This document shows positions 52,701-61,636 of a stretch of 64,000 nucleotides of DNA, one piece after another. Both the position numbers and the translations under genes were made by a program. Location of the stretch: the NCBI RefSeq assembly GCF_001675045.1, contig NZ_LYPA01000071.1, forward strand, positions 62,001-126,000, in the 5' to 3' direction. The notes beneath the pieces are model-generated. The model was not told the DNA's origin. It ran no database searches and saw nothing but the letters and a program-made list of their open reading frames with translations. Numbering within the stretch: position 1 is the first letter of the stretch; the number at the start of each line of letters is the position of its first letter. Source of the stretch: Paenibacillus oryzae. GTDB lineage: Bacteria > Bacillota > Bacilli > Paenibacillales > Paenibacillaceae.

Positions 52701-53897
52701 GACATCGTAAATATAGGCCCTATTACTGTCCCGCAAAGTAAAGCCTGTCCAGGCAGAAGTATTTTCCCCGTTCAAGTTTGGCGCAATAAACCGGACGGAT
52801 TGTTTGACGTCATAATTCAAGCCCGAAGCAGGCAAATCGTAAGCAAAGCTTACAGTCATAAATTTTGTCGTTGCCAACAGTGGTTTCGGTAAATACGAAA
52901 TGGATCCGCTTTTTGGGGAAAGCATAGTCGTTATGCCCTGAATTTCTGCCTTCAAGCCGCTTTGGAGCTTAGCCATGACATCAGTATCTGATGTGGAATC
53001 AATTACAGCTCCGGCACTATCATATAAAGGAAGTGGAACTATGGCTTTGCCAGTAATGGAAAGCGTACCAGTTGCAGCTGTTGAAAACTCCATGTTATTT
53101 TCCAGAGCAGACGTTTTGGTTCCATCACTCAGCTTCATATCATAATAAGTTACTTCACCATTATAAAAAGCAATTTGCCTAGTTGTTTCGACAACTTGTC
53201 CTCCATTATGAACCTTGAAGATAACATTATTGATGCCTTTATCAATGGTAAGCTGAGATGTGCTGAATCTGAATGTATTGGCAGCGGTAGACGCTACATT
53301 AAAATCATAGGAGCGGCCGTTAATGGTGATGTTTACTTTAGTGGCGTTTGGCGCACGGCCTGTAATAACGATAGTTCCTGTGCTTTGCACAGTTGTAGCC
53401 GAAGAATACAGCATGGTAGGCTGATCCTCCAGGAAGTCATACTCCTGATTTTCAAACTGAACCTTTAAATCATACAGCATCGGGCTATCCCGGTATTCAA
53501 TATAGATAGACTCCGATACAGTGGAGGAGCCCGCTACGCCTTTAAATGTAATTTTATTCATACCTGGAAACAGGATTACACTGCTCACCGTAACACGATT
53601 ATCGCCAGTGGTTAGAATACCCGTCGTAATTTCTTCTGTAGTATTTAATTCTCTTTCTGTACCCGTAGGCGTTACCTGTTTAATATTATAGCTAATGGAA
53701 CTGCCAACTACTCCATTAATGGTACCCGTCAATTCAATATTTTGAGTGGAAACAATCCGCGCATTTTCCCGCGTAGCATTTTCATTAGGAAATAAGAAAT
53801 AAGACCCCGCAGCCTCAACCTTCTTGGATACGCCATAAATAGGCGTCAGGGTAACAATCAGGGCAATCGTCAAAAATAGTGCCAGCGCTCTTTTCAA
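49704..53897 (-). CDS. Large exported protein with C-terminal SLH domains
   Basis: A 1397-residue protein. Signal peptide at about 1-30 (LALFLTIALIVTLTPIYG). Residues 40-1150 are beta-rich, with repeated Ig-like stretches (IVITGRAPNATKVNITING; FSTAATGTLSITGKA; LRANRDTKISFTITRGDD). The C-terminus has SLH domains: FNDITDHPYAREAMEAIFSKG with RYVTRGEFTRMIVRALEL, YIETAARAGIVNG with ELNRQEAATILARALQL, and FKDSGSFDFYSVPPVLAIQKKG. It starts at TTG 53897, nine bases after GGAGG. Presumably surface-anchored through pyruvylated polymer. No enzymatic motif was recognised; a structural or adhesive role is possible. Confidence 0.85.
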   Translation of the reverse strand: MKRALALFLTIALIVTLTPIYGVSKKVEAAGSYFLFPNENATRENARIVSTQNIELTGTINGVVGSSISYNIKQVTPTGTERELNTTEEITTGILTTGDNRVTVSSVILFPGMNKITFKGVAGSSTVSESIYIEYRDSPMLYDLKVQFENQEYDFLEDQPTMLYSSATTVQSTGTIVITGRAPNATKVNITINGRSYDFNVASTAANTFRFSTSQLTIDKGINNVIFKVHNGGQVVETTRQIAFYNGEVTYYDMKLSDGTKTSALENNMEFSTAATGTLSITGKAIVPLPLYDSAGAVIDSTSDTDVMAKLQSGLKAEIQGITTMLSPKSGSISYLPKPLLATTKFMTVSFAYDLPASGLNYDVKQSVRFIAPNLNGENTSAWTGFTLRDSNRAYIYDVNYLTGFDGSMTSAISTANRSQSINDTRILNLQGTDIPASGVDVYSVPMGVEVLVANYDKLNANLADLVTVGLGGPATGLTYKMVMKSATGESTEALSQIVTQQVNGETIMLKRVFFEIQKLPRSGTNTLLFKLAASTNASTAAVTVIARLLYGPYVKYDSIVNGGDVRHDSASGSTTALLAQLSNFRGQLFNITNTDDIEYKSVGTKKQSVFMYINNVEVPLVQDGTATITKFIPEAIASNDTDKIDALINILNKAGENTIKFVFLSANNNYESTMRFNIIPTNLPMVPAANTDGVYPYTTAAWPPVSTDPNFSGQNGVYTTKEARFDVFGTFDFIDLGNSLSQLNTTYGNISNKPDYKVTISNADWSTSVNWDLSKQMKVVNPDRSIVTNSSSSTGEHLVYGTTSAVTPDANVTFYYDYAKESFMFRIEGQEMPADGSTMVYVITVFNAGENGPRATYRLEVRPISIPYTIHAPVSEERVTNKNFVEVIISSPGADSITVGKDKAEKITFREYNGSADVNGTAIEAFRAVVKDLRANRDTKISFTITRGDDTIKQDMTVKYVPTNIPGAQMLATMASSHKMFNNALTLTFAKGTQLIRPGYNDSVNHATQVYNGNELLFAIANPNDGIVDRHMYEGQPANYSANSQAEGNLHIGYRFQDQARQFIKASPLFWIDGGLADDPSTASYDPITTGVDPFPFDNYDGKYIKSFTSRWNEFGLELKPSTAGSLTLTYDSNIVQSAGTTITVFRFDPFNSTWENIGGVVDEKKRTVTVPFTKFGYYVAGKLTRGFNDITDHPYAREAMEAIFSKGVMNAIDPTGLFGGDRYVTRGEFTRMIVRALELDLNYSGDLHFSYYPETMTNANNATALYDYRYIETAARAGIVNGKRPGFFDEDVELNRQEAATILARALQLKLETDSTKAKTQLDKAFKDSGSFDFYSVPPVLAIQKKGFIQGKAVNPNDPKEGFVFEPKARLLRSDAAIIMARVMNDMKKLPKIYN

Positions 53898-54219
53898 AAC
53901 GTTGTTCCTCCTTGTGCAAATAATCGTTTTTATGAAGTCAAAATGGAAAAAACTCTAGTCGCACCATCGCATACGCAAAACAGCCTCAGCTGCGCTTAGA
54001 GACAGGTATTATAAACAATAAGCTTAATGTTCCGCCATGCACGGCATCGTTTCAGTGCGTGAACTCCGACCTCCTGCTTCCACCCGCACATAACTTCCGC
54101 TTTCTTATAAATAAACCTCCCTTTTCCTCATTATCCTTTTTCTTCTCCCCGGTTATAGACGCAATAACTTCCGAAAAGTTCTATATCTTTTTTTATCGGC
54201 TATTCTCCCGTATATGTTT

Positions 54220-54295
54220 AGGGCGTGTCTTAAAACTCCGCAGGGGGCGGAAAGGCAGTGATAGATGACCCTGAGCGAGTTTTAAGACACGCCCT
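54220..54295. repeat. 76-bp palindromic element with 19-bp perfect inverted repeats
   Basis: AGGGCGTGTCTTAAAACTC at 54220-54238 is repeated inverted at 54277-54295 around a 38-base centre. The ends look like IS5-type terminal repeats, so this may be a MITE or a solo pair of IS ends. It has no coding capacity. The T tract is missing, so it is not a typical terminator. Confidence 0.75.
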
Positions 54296-54310
54296 TATCA
54301 CAACACAATA

Positions 54311-54345
54311 AAAACCTCCGCTCCCGACAGGGAACAAGAGGTTTT
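54311..54345 (-). terminator. Terminator after the tagO-like gene
   Basis: AAAACCTC pairs with GAGGTTTT, with an inner GTTCCC/GGGAGC stem, and TTTTTATTG follows on the minus strand. It lies about 30 bases after the stop codon. Confidence 0.9.
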
Positions 54346-54373
54346 GGGATGATTAATAATAATCCATAATGGC

Positions 54374-55519
54374 TTATTTACCGCGCGTTGCCTCACCTGT
54401 CTTGAGCAATCTCAATCGGATGCGTGAGAGCAGCGTTATAAGCGGACGATGCGATTTGTCTACAATGCCGATCAGCTCTGCGCCAATCTGCAGGAAAAAA
54501 ATTGTCATGCAAATGACGCCGAAGGTAATCCAGTTAGCCGCGCTGGATTGAACCACCGCAGACTGTACGATAGCAAGAACGCCAAATACGGCGGATACTC
54601 CCCATATAATCAGCACCGTGCGGCGATGGCTAAAGCCAAGATCCTGCAAGCGATGATGCAGATGGCCTTTGTCAGGCGCAAAAATCGGCTTTTTGTTGAC
54701 CCAGCGCCTTACGATTGCAAAAAAGGTATCGGACAACGGCACACCGATAATAAGCAGCGGCGTCACAAAGGATACGATCGTCACTTGCTTGAAGCCAAGC
54801 ATCGACAGCGTAGCCAGGCTAAAGCCAAGAAACAGCGAGCCGGAATCGCCCATAAAAATTTTGGCTGGATGAAAGTTGAACACAAGAAACCCGATAATGC
54901 CGCCAAGCAGCAGCGTGCTAAGCAAAATAACAGGCTGAAAACCCATCAGACTTGCCATAACCGCGATGGTTGCAATGGAAATGCCGGAAACGCCTGCGGC
55001 TAGTCCGTCCAGTCCATCAATGAGGTTGATGGCGTTGGTAACGCCCACGATCCAAATAATCGTAAGCGGAATGCCGATCCATTCTGCGATAGGCTGCATG
55101 GTTTCCCCAAAAGGAACGTTAACCAGGTCAATATGCACATCAAAGCCAAAAACAACTACGCAAGCGGCCGCGATTTGGCCCAGCAGCTTAACCTTGGCCG
55201 AAAGCTCGAAGCGGTCGTCCAGAGCTCCCAATATAATAATGATGGTTCCGCCAACAAGCAGCGCATTAATCATATTCACATCGCGAGGACGAAGAAGTCC
55301 CTCCGGAATAAAAGGCGACACGGCGAAAAAAGCTCCTACAAACGCGGCATAAATCGCCAGTCCGCCCAAACGCGGCATAATACGCGTATGTACCTTTCGG
55401 TGGTTAGGCTTGTCAATGGCCCCGATTTTAAAAGCGAATGTTTTGACGAGCGGCGTCATAATAAGTGCTAAAGCCAGTGCCGCAATAAATCCGATGGCAT
55501 ACAAAAGGCCAATTGGCAT
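54374..55519 (-). CDS. tagO: MraY/WecA-type undecaprenyl-phosphate sugar-phosphate transferase (TagO-like)
   Basis: A 381-residue integral membrane protein with about ten or eleven helices. Catalytic cytoplasmic loops: KPNHRKVHTR (start), VTNAINLIDGLDGLAAG, NFHPAKIFMGDSGS and DKGHLHHRLQDLG with the HHR triad. It should transfer a sugar-1-phosphate (usually GlcNAc) to undecaprenyl phosphate, the first step of teichoic acid or secondary wall polymer synthesis. AAAGGAG precedes ATG 55519. The next gene upstream, tagA-like, encodes the usual second enzyme. The exact sugar is not provable here. Confidence 0.92.
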   Translation of the reverse strand: MPIGLLYAIGFIAALALALIMTPLVKTFAFKIGAIDKPNHRKVHTRIMPRLGGLAIYAAFVGAFFAVSPFIPEGLLRPRDVNMINALLVGGTIIIILGALDDRFELSAKVKLLGQIAAACVVVFGFDVHIDLVNVPFGETMQPIAEWIGIPLTIIWIVGVTNAINLIDGLDGLAAGVSGISIATIAVMASLMGFQPVILLSTLLLGGIIGFLVFNFHPAKIFMGDSGSLFLGFSLATLSMLGFKQVTIVSFVTPLLIIGVPLSDTFFAIVRRWVNKKPIFAPDKGHLHHRLQDLGFSHRRTVLIIWGVSAVFGVLAIVQSAVVQSSAANWITFGVICMTIFFLQIGAELIGIVDKSHRPLITLLSRIRLRLLKTGEATRGK

Positions 55520-55722
55520 GTGTACAACTCTCCTTTTTTGAAAATATAAGGGGACAGGCGAACCGCCATGCTCCGCTTATATTTCACCGCAGAAACGTTC
55601 CTTATGCGGCGGCGGCAGCGAAAATGCCCCGGCCTGTTTCCGTTCCAGACCGTATGCTCTTCGCAGACCAACGAAGTGAATTATACTCTCATCGAAAAAG
55701 AAACACCAACCCCGTTTTCGTG

Positions 55723-55740
55723 CAATTTTCATGAAAATTG
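55723..55740. repeat. 18-bp perfect palindrome after the tagA-like gene
   Basis: CAATTTTCATGAAAATTG, fully self-complementary, lies 9 bases after the tagA-like stop codon. No T tract follows on the minus strand, so it may be a protein-binding site rather than a terminator. Confidence 0.5.
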
Positions 55741-55748
55741 GTTGCTTT

Positions 55749-56519
55749 TTAGGCTAAAGGTGTTGGTTTTGTCACGTTTTCTTTGTTGCGGATCACTTTC
55801 ACGACGAATTTCGGGAGCGCAAGCATCCTTTTGTAACGGCTTGGCTCCTGAAGCAGGCGGTACAGCCATTCCAGCTTCATCTTTTGAAAAACGCCAGGAG
55901 CGCGCTTCAGCTTGCCAGACACAACGTCAAAGCTGCCCCCAACGCCCATAATAAACGGAACGCCTAGTTTCTCCTTGTAATCGGCATTCCATCCTTCCTT
56001 CTCCATCCCCCTTGCTACAAAAAGCAAATGAGGAGCCAAGGATCGGATTTCTTCAATAATTTCCTCATCCTGCTCAGATGTAAAAAAGCCATTGCGATAA
56101 CCAACAATTTTGACTTGAGGATACTGAAGCTGGAGCTTTTCAGCAGCCGATTCGATAATGTCCTGCGAAGTTCCAAGCAGGTACGCTCGCCATCTACGCT
56201 TTTCTCCCTCTTTCAGCAGCCGGTGCATCAGATCAAAGCCCGTCACCCGCTCTGCAACCGGGCTGCCGCAATAACGGGCCGCCCAGACTACGCCCGCTCC
56301 GTCAGGCACAATCAGGTCTGCGCGGGACATTACTTTGGCAAAGCCCGGATTTTCCAGTGCAGCCATCACCATGATGGGATTGGCGGTAACGACATGATGC
56401 TGTTCTCCGGCTTCAATAGAAGCTGTTAAATAATGAACCGTTTCGTCCATCCCCATTTTGGAGAACGGAATTCCAAAAATGGATACAGTGGAAACCTTTG
56501 TTGGCATTGTTTTCGACAT
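55749..56519 (-). CDS. tagA: WecG/TagA/CpsF-family glycosyltransferase
   Basis: A 256-residue GT26 enzyme. IFGIPFSKMGMDETV, VTANPIMVMAA, ADLIVPDGAGVVWAAR and ERVTGFDLM are diagnostic. TagA/TarA transfers ManNAc from UDP-ManNAc to GlcNAc-PP-undecaprenol at the membrane. The enzyme follows csaB by nine bases, and its position fits synthesis of the wall polymer linkage unit or repeat. The length is typical. Confidence 0.9.
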   Translation of the reverse strand: MSKTMPTKVSTVSIFGIPFSKMGMDETVHYLTASIEAGEQHHVVTANPIMVMAALENPGFAKVMSRADLIVPDGAGVVWAARYCGSPVAERVTGFDLMHRLLKEGEKRRWRAYLLGTSQDIIESAAEKLQLQYPQVKIVGYRNGFFTSEQDEEIIEEIRSLAPHLLFVARGMEKEGWNADYKEKLGVPFIMGVGGSFDVVSGKLKRAPGVFQKMKLEWLYRLLQEPSRYKRMLALPKFVVKVIRNKENVTKPTPLA

Positions 56520-56528
56520 AAGAGGAGC

Positions 56529-57758
56529 TCACCTCGAACTATATTGACGCATCATTGTCAGAATTTGTTGCGCAGGGCGCTGCGCTTGCTGGCGAAGCGC
56601 TTGAATCGTCTCGCCGTGCTTGCTGCGCCAGCCGTCGGCATCGTCCAGCAAGCTGCATGCCGCCGCAACAAAAGCTTCGATATGCATATCTTCCGTCGTG
56701 CCGATGGGCTTCAAGTCCAACCGGGCCAAAAACTGATCGATTTTGGGATCATAGGAAATCCCCAATAGCGGAACCTCCCGCCCTGCGGCATAGATAAGCG
56801 CATGAAGCCTCATGCCAACAAGAAGCTGGCAGCGGCCCACAGCCAGCAGCATTTGCTGCGGATCATCGCCAGGGTCGTGCAGTTCGGCAGAGCTGCCCGC
56901 TCCCAAACGGCTCTCCAGCTTCGCAATCAACTCCTCTGACAACTCGCGGTCCGAGGGCTTATGAAATGGCAAAAATCGCAGAATCACGGGTCTGCGCTGT
57001 GACAAGGCTTCCAGCGCGGCTGCGATCCGGGCAATATCCGCTCCATCCTGACGCCATCGGCGCAGTGACACGCCAACAACGGGAACTCCGGCCTGAGGCG
57101 TTTCAGTTGAAATCTCCATCTCCGCCTCATTCCCTGATCCTGCCGACTGACCTGCGGACAACTGCCCCGAACTGCCGCTTAATGCGGCAGATGCCATCGC
57201 TTCAGCCTTCGGTAAAGGCAAGCCCATAACAGGGTCCGGAACAACCTCTATCCTGTCCTGAGGAATGCCGATCCTGTTTAGCAGCGAAGAGGACTCTTCA
57301 TCCCGTACCGAGATATAGGCGCTTTTGTTCATAACGCCCGCAATCATGGGATAAAGCCAGCGTCTGTTAACGGGTCCTATGCCTTGCGCATACGCAAACG
57401 TCGGCTTGCCCAGCATCTGGGCAAGCTTCATCACCCCGGTATAATAGGGAATGGTTTTAGTGCTTGTTGCATCTTGAAGGAGACTGCCTCCCCCGCTGAT
57501 GAGGCCATGACTGCTTTTTATGGCTCGCAGCACCTCGGCGGGGCGCATGCGGTGCGCTGACTCCACGCCGTACATCTTGCTGGTCCAAGCAGGGTCCGCA
57601 CTAAGCACAATCGGCTCTACCTCAAGGCCCAAAGCCTGCCCCTGCTCCTCCAAAGCCAGCAGGATGGAACGAAGCACTGCCTCGTCGCCGCTATTGTTAA
57701 ATCCGTAATAACCGGAAATAGCTAAGCGGATTTTTGTTGAAACCGCGGCATTACCCAT
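56529..57758 (-). CDS. csaB: Polysaccharide pyruvyl transferase CsaB
   Basis: A 409-residue CsaB. ISGYYGFNNSGDEAVLRSI, SGGGSLLQDATS, YAQGIGPVNRRW, VGVSLRRW and GMRLHALIYAAG are the family signature. CsaB adds pyruvate ketals to the secondary wall polymer, creating the ligand of SLH domains. The presence of at least three SLH proteins in the same window makes this link direct. It overlaps the DUF5693 gene by 37 bases (57722-57758), which suggests coupling. AAGGAG precedes ATG 57758. An internal Ser/Gly/Glu-rich insertion is seen near residues 185-215. Confidence 0.95.
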   Translation of the reverse strand: MGNAAVSTKIRLAISGYYGFNNSGDEAVLRSILLALEEQGQALGLEVEPIVLSADPAWTSKMYGVESAHRMRPAEVLRAIKSSHGLISGGGSLLQDATSTKTIPYYTGVMKLAQMLGKPTFAYAQGIGPVNRRWLYPMIAGVMNKSAYISVRDEESSSLLNRIGIPQDRIEVVPDPVMGLPLPKAEAMASAALSGSSGQLSAGQSAGSGNEAEMEISTETPQAGVPVVGVSLRRWRQDGADIARIAAALEALSQRRPVILRFLPFHKPSDRELSEELIAKLESRLGAGSSAELHDPGDDPQQMLLAVGRCQLLVGMRLHALIYAAGREVPLLGISYDPKIDQFLARLDLKPIGTTEDMHIEAFVAAACSLLDDADGWRSKHGETIQALRQQAQRPAQQILTMMRQYSSR

Positions 57759-59851
57759 TTACGGAAAGCTCCTTCCGCCACCGTCCAGAGGCCGATCGCA
57801 ATAAGGCCGAAGATAAGCCCCGCTCCCAGACCCAGAAGAGTGCGAATAATGGAAATATACAGCGGCGTATGAATATGGGTGAAGGTGCTGACCATAGTCA
57901 GCTGACCCATTGCTCCAACAATCATTAATACCCATGCCGCGCGATAACGAATCGCAAGGAACAAACCAAGCAAAAGCGGCGGATGTCCCAGCATAAACTC
58001 TTTAAATCTCGGCCGAACGCCAAACGCCGATTCCAGCCACCCGCGAATAAGCAGCTCAAGCGGCGGAACTTGTCCATTGTTTCCCGTCCGCGACAAATAA
58101 TAAAAACCAATTGCTCCAACTATCGCTATGCCAAGAACCCATAACAGCGTAATTGGCTGCTTTAGCAGGGCCAAGCCGCGCTTCAAAACGCCGTTCCCTT
58201 CGGAGTCCTCATAAAGGAAAACATAAATAGCAACCAGCACCAGCGGTCCAAAATGAAGCGCGCTTACGCCTCGGAATTGCTCCAGTACCAGACTATACGT
58301 AATATTGTTCAGCAAGCCGAACACAATAGGCACGGCGGACAGCGTAATCAACGTTGCTCCGACAAACCAGCCCAGCGCCATGGCCAGACGGCGCGGCGCT
58401 GAAACCTCAGGGAAAACCCAGGTCGTCCGGCTCTCCTGCGCGAGCGAAGGATGTCCTGCGCCGCCAACCGTCCAGGCCTCTCCTCCAATCATGCGCCTTG
58501 AACCTATCGTTCTGGCATAAATCCGGTTTAATACCCAGATGAGCGCCAACGTCGGCGCGCTCACTGCCGCTCCCAGCGCCAGCGCCTGCTCCAGCAACGA
58601 GCTGTTCAGTACATACAGACCCGCCGAACCGGCAAGTCCTAACAGGAACAATGGGATAGCTGTATGAGGAATAAAAGCAGAAATTAAAAGTGCAATCAGC
58701 GCAACGGCTCCAAGCACAGACAGCGCGCGCAGCGGTTTTTCCCAGGACGGCTTATCAAATTGGAAGGACTCCGCAACACCGTTCGGGAAACCCTCCTTCT
58801 CCAGCAGCGAAATTGCTCCGTCCTCGCCGCCCATGGCAAGAGCCAGCTTGTCTACAGAATCATTCAGACGTCCTGAATCCGTGCTGGATTGCAGCATGGT
58901 GTTCAGGAAAAACATTCGGATGTTTCGATCCTTGGCTGCAAGAAGGAAACGCTCCTTCAGAACAGTAGACGAAATCTCCAAACTTTCCTCCGGGGACAGC
59001 GAATATAGCCTTACTACATTATATTGACTCAAATAGGCCAGTTTATTAATGCCTTGCTGCGGCTTCTTGAGGTTTTCGATAACCGTCAATCCAATGCCAT
59101 GATGCTTGAGCAGCTCGCCAAAGCTATCCAGGCTTTTCAGCTCACCTTGATCGCTGGCCCCTTTGGCTTTTTCTCCATCAAACAAAACGCGGGTAGCTCC
59201 ATATTCCTTCAGACGAACCAATTGAGCATCCGTGCGCTCGCTGTCATATGGAACAACACGATCGGAAAAACGGGGAAGGATATGGAACCCGGCCTCCGTC
59301 AGCTCCTCCAGCGTCATGGGGTCAAAATCAAAGGTTTTCAAGTTGAGAGCGGCAAGAGGCTCCTGCACCACGAGACCTTGGCGCCCTCCGAAGGACCAAT
59401 CGGCATAGCTAACGCCGTAACGATCGAGCCCGTCCCGAATGAGCGGACCAATTTTCTCGGCTTCCTCCGCTCCGCTAAACAGGATATAGGAATGGTTAAC
59501 CCGCTCGTCCGCCAGCTTGCCTTGCAGCAGAGCGGCATCCCGTTCATTGTAATAAACGAGACGGCCCGACCGCTGCAGCTCCCTGAGCGTGCTTTCATAC
59601 ACGGACATCGTGCCGATACCGGCGTCCTTCAACAGATCAAGCTTGTCCTCCAGATATTGCCTCGGATTGCTTTGCTGCTCCGATACTTCCAAAAGATCAA
59701 TATAGTCGAATACAAATTCGACGGTATTAGCCGACTGCTCCATTTGCATTCTGGACAGGCCTAGCGGCAACGAAGCCACTACGCCAGCCAGAACGATGAT
59801 CCAGAGCCACGTTTTTGCACGCCGGTTCCAGCGCTGCCATCTCATTAACAC
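57722..59851 (-). CDS. DUF5693 integral membrane protein
   Basis: A 709-residue protein. An N-terminal helix (about 14-32) is followed by a large extracellular region (about 35-370; FVFDYIDLLEVSEQQSNPR, LKDAGIGTMSVYESTLREL, SQYNVVRLYSLSPEES) with a TIM-barrel-like pattern, then about eight or nine hydrophobic helices (from about 380 to 700). This matches DUF5693, which regularly accompanies csaB in SLH-anchoring bacilli. The role is unknown; transport or modification of the wall polymer is a reasonable inference. It overlaps csaB by 37 bases and follows pgcA by 38 bases. Confidence 0.85.
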   Translation of the reverse strand: MLMRWQRWNRRAKTWLWIIVLAGVVASLPLGLSRMQMEQSANTVEFVFDYIDLLEVSEQQSNPRQYLEDKLDLLKDAGIGTMSVYESTLRELQRSGRLVYYNERDAALLQGKLADERVNHSYILFSGAEEAEKIGPLIRDGLDRYGVSYADWSFGGRQGLVVQEPLAALNLKTFDFDPMTLEELTEAGFHILPRFSDRVVPYDSERTDAQLVRLKEYGATRVLFDGEKAKGASDQGELKSLDSFGELLKHHGIGLTVIENLKKPQQGINKLAYLSQYNVVRLYSLSPEESLEISSTVLKERFLLAAKDRNIRMFFLNTMLQSSTDSGRLNDSVDKLALAMGGEDGAISLLEKEGFPNGVAESFQFDKPSWEKPLRALSVLGAVALIALLISAFIPHTAIPLFLLGLAGSAGLYVLNSSLLEQALALGAAVSAPTLALIWVLNRIYARTIGSRRMIGGEAWTVGGAGHPSLAQESRTTWVFPEVSAPRRLAMALGWFVGATLITLSAVPIVFGLLNNITYSLVLEQFRGVSALHFGPLVLVAIYVFLYEDSEGNGVLKRGLALLKQPITLLWVLGIAIVGAIGFYYLSRTGNNGQVPPLELLIRGWLESAFGVRPRFKEFMLGHPPLLLGLFLAIRYRAAWVLMIVGAMGQLTMVSTFTHIHTPLYISIIRTLLGLGAGLIFGLIAIGLWTVAEGAFRKWVMPRFQQKSA

Positions 59852-59889
59852 GTTAATCCTCCGTTCCTTTCTTGACGCTGCTGTATGGC

Positions 59890-61605
59890 CTATTCCTTAC
59901 GGTCAACACGGGACATAACGGAAGACTTCAAGGCTTGCAGCGCTTTTTCGGCGGCAGCAGGACTCTCTTGCTTTACAGCAAAATAAACCTTGATCTTCGG
60001 TTCCGTACCTGAAGGCCTCAGACAGAACCAGGAGCCGTCCTCCAATTTATATTTCAGCACATTTTCCGGACGAAGCCCTTGCAGCCCTGCGCTGTAATCA
60101 AGCACCTCGGCAACCTTGACGCCGCCAATCTCGACAGGCGGATGGCTTCTCCAGTCATTCATAATGCCTTGAATCTGCTGCGCGCCGTCCAGTCCCTTCA
60201 TCGTGCGGGACTCCTGTCCCTCCAGATAAGCGCCAAACGCGCCGTAAAGCTCCAGAAGCACATCATACAGCGTTTTGCCCTGACTGCTATAATAAGCGGC
60301 TGCTTCGCAGATCAACAAAGCGGCTACAATAGCGTCTTTATCGCGGGCATAGGTCCCTGTCAAATAGCCGTAGCTTTCCTCATAGCCAAACAGGAAGCTT
60401 TTTTCGCCCGTTTTTTCGTAAGCCGTCATTTTTTCGCCGATATATTTAAAGCCCGTCAGTGTGTTTTCCACATCAACACCAAAAGAAGCCGCAATGTCGG
60501 CGCCCATTTCGCTAGTTACGATTGTTTTAATGACGACCCCGTTATCCGGCAGACGACCTTGCTCCTTAAGCATAGTAAGCACGTAATACACCATCAGCGC
60601 GCCGGACTGATTGCCTGTCAGCACGACATATTCGCCTTCGCTATTCCGTACAACTGCGCCCATCCGGTCGGCATCGGGGTCCGTTCCGACGATAATGTCC
60701 GCATTTACCTTTTTGGCCAGCTCGATTGCCAGCGTAAACGCTTCGCGCTCCTCCGGATTTGGCGATTTAACCGTGCTGAAATAGCCGTCCGGCTGCTCCT
60801 GCTCCGCTACAATATGGACATTGCGGAAGCCCGCTCCCTCAAGCGCCTGGCGAACAGGCAAATTGCCCGTTCCATGCAGCGGCGTAAATACAACGCTGAA
60901 CTTTTCTCCAAGCTCTCCTTTGAGCAAATCCGAATTCAAGCTTTGAGCAACTACCGTTTGGACATAATCCCGGTCAGCTGCTTCGTCAAGCCATACCAAA
61001 AGGCCCTGCTGTTCAGCATCTTCACGCGACAGGCGCTTCACCTCTCCAAAGCCCTCAATCGCAGCAATGGCGGCAATCACCTGCTCCGCATCCTCGGGAA
61101 TCAATTGGCAGCCGTCGCTGCCATAGGCCTTGTAGCCGTTATATTCCGGCGGATTATGGCTTGCGGTAATCACAATCCCGCTGGATGCGCCAAGCGCTCT
61201 GACGGCAAAAGAAAGCTGAGGCGTAGGACGAAGCGACTTGAACAAATACGTCTTGATTCCGTTGCCGGCCAGCACAAGAGCAGAATCCAGGGCAAACTCC
61301 GGCGAGTAATTACGGGAATCATGCGCAATCACCGCGGACGGCGAAGCTTTGCCTTGAGACAACAGCCAGTTCGCCAGCCCTTGCGTCGCTTTGCCGACCG
61401 TATAGGCGTTAAGGCGGTTAGTACCGGCGCCCATTACTCCGCGCAAGCCTCCCGTGCCGAATTCCAGATCGCGATAAAAGCGGTCAGCTATCTCTTTTTC
61501 CTGCCCAGCAATGCCGCGCAGCTCCTCCTTGGTTGCATCGTCAATAAGGTTATCGTTCAGCCAAGCCTCGTAGGCAGCGGTGTGATCATTGTTTGGTTTG
61601 CTCAT
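59890..61605 (-). CDS. pgcA: Alpha-phosphoglucomutase / phosphomannomutase family
   Basis: A 571-residue phosphohexomutase. GGLRGVMGAGTNRLN, GIVITASHNPPEYNGYKAYG (active-site Ser), VGTDPDADRMGAV (metal loop), GYEESYGY (sugar loop) and LRPSGTEPKIKVY (phosphate-binding loop) are all intact. It interconverts glucose-6-phosphate and glucose-1-phosphate, feeding UDP-glucose and wall polymer synthesis. It sits between fabZ and the csaB set. The length matches PgcA-type enzymes. Confidence 0.95.
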   Translation of the reverse strand: MSKPNNDHTAAYEAWLNDNLIDDATKEELRGIAGQEKEIADRFYRDLEFGTGGLRGVMGAGTNRLNAYTVGKATQGLANWLLSQGKASPSAVIAHDSRNYSPEFALDSALVLAGNGIKTYLFKSLRPTPQLSFAVRALGASSGIVITASHNPPEYNGYKAYGSDGCQLIPEDAEQVIAAIAAIEGFGEVKRLSREDAEQQGLLVWLDEAADRDYVQTVVAQSLNSDLLKGELGEKFSVVFTPLHGTGNLPVRQALEGAGFRNVHIVAEQEQPDGYFSTVKSPNPEEREAFTLAIELAKKVNADIIVGTDPDADRMGAVVRNSEGEYVVLTGNQSGALMVYYVLTMLKEQGRLPDNGVVIKTIVTSEMGADIAASFGVDVENTLTGFKYIGEKMTAYEKTGEKSFLFGYEESYGYLTGTYARDKDAIVAALLICEAAAYYSSQGKTLYDVLLELYGAFGAYLEGQESRTMKGLDGAQQIQGIMNDWRSHPPVEIGGVKVAEVLDYSAGLQGLRPENVLKYKLEDGSWFCLRPSGTEPKIKVYFAVKQESPAAAEKALQALKSSVMSRVDRKE

Positions 61606-61636
61606 TGGATAGGTTCCTCCACATTAAGTTAATGAT

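Larger units (their letters stand above)
53898..54373. other. Gap between SLH gene and tagO-like gene
   Basis: 476 bases. It contains a 76-bp palindromic element (54220-54295) and the tagO terminator (54311-54345). The remaining sequence is AT-rich with no supported gene; the promoter of the SLH gene must lie in 53920-54200, but I could not pick one out with confidence. Confidence 0.5.

Noticed and set aside
54220-54295. Intrinsic terminator
   Set aside because: Long spacer and no T tract; better read as a palindromic repeat element.
60079-61632. 517-codon plus-strand frame opposite pgcA
   Set aside because: pgcA has all catalytic motifs; the antisense translation has no recognisable domain.
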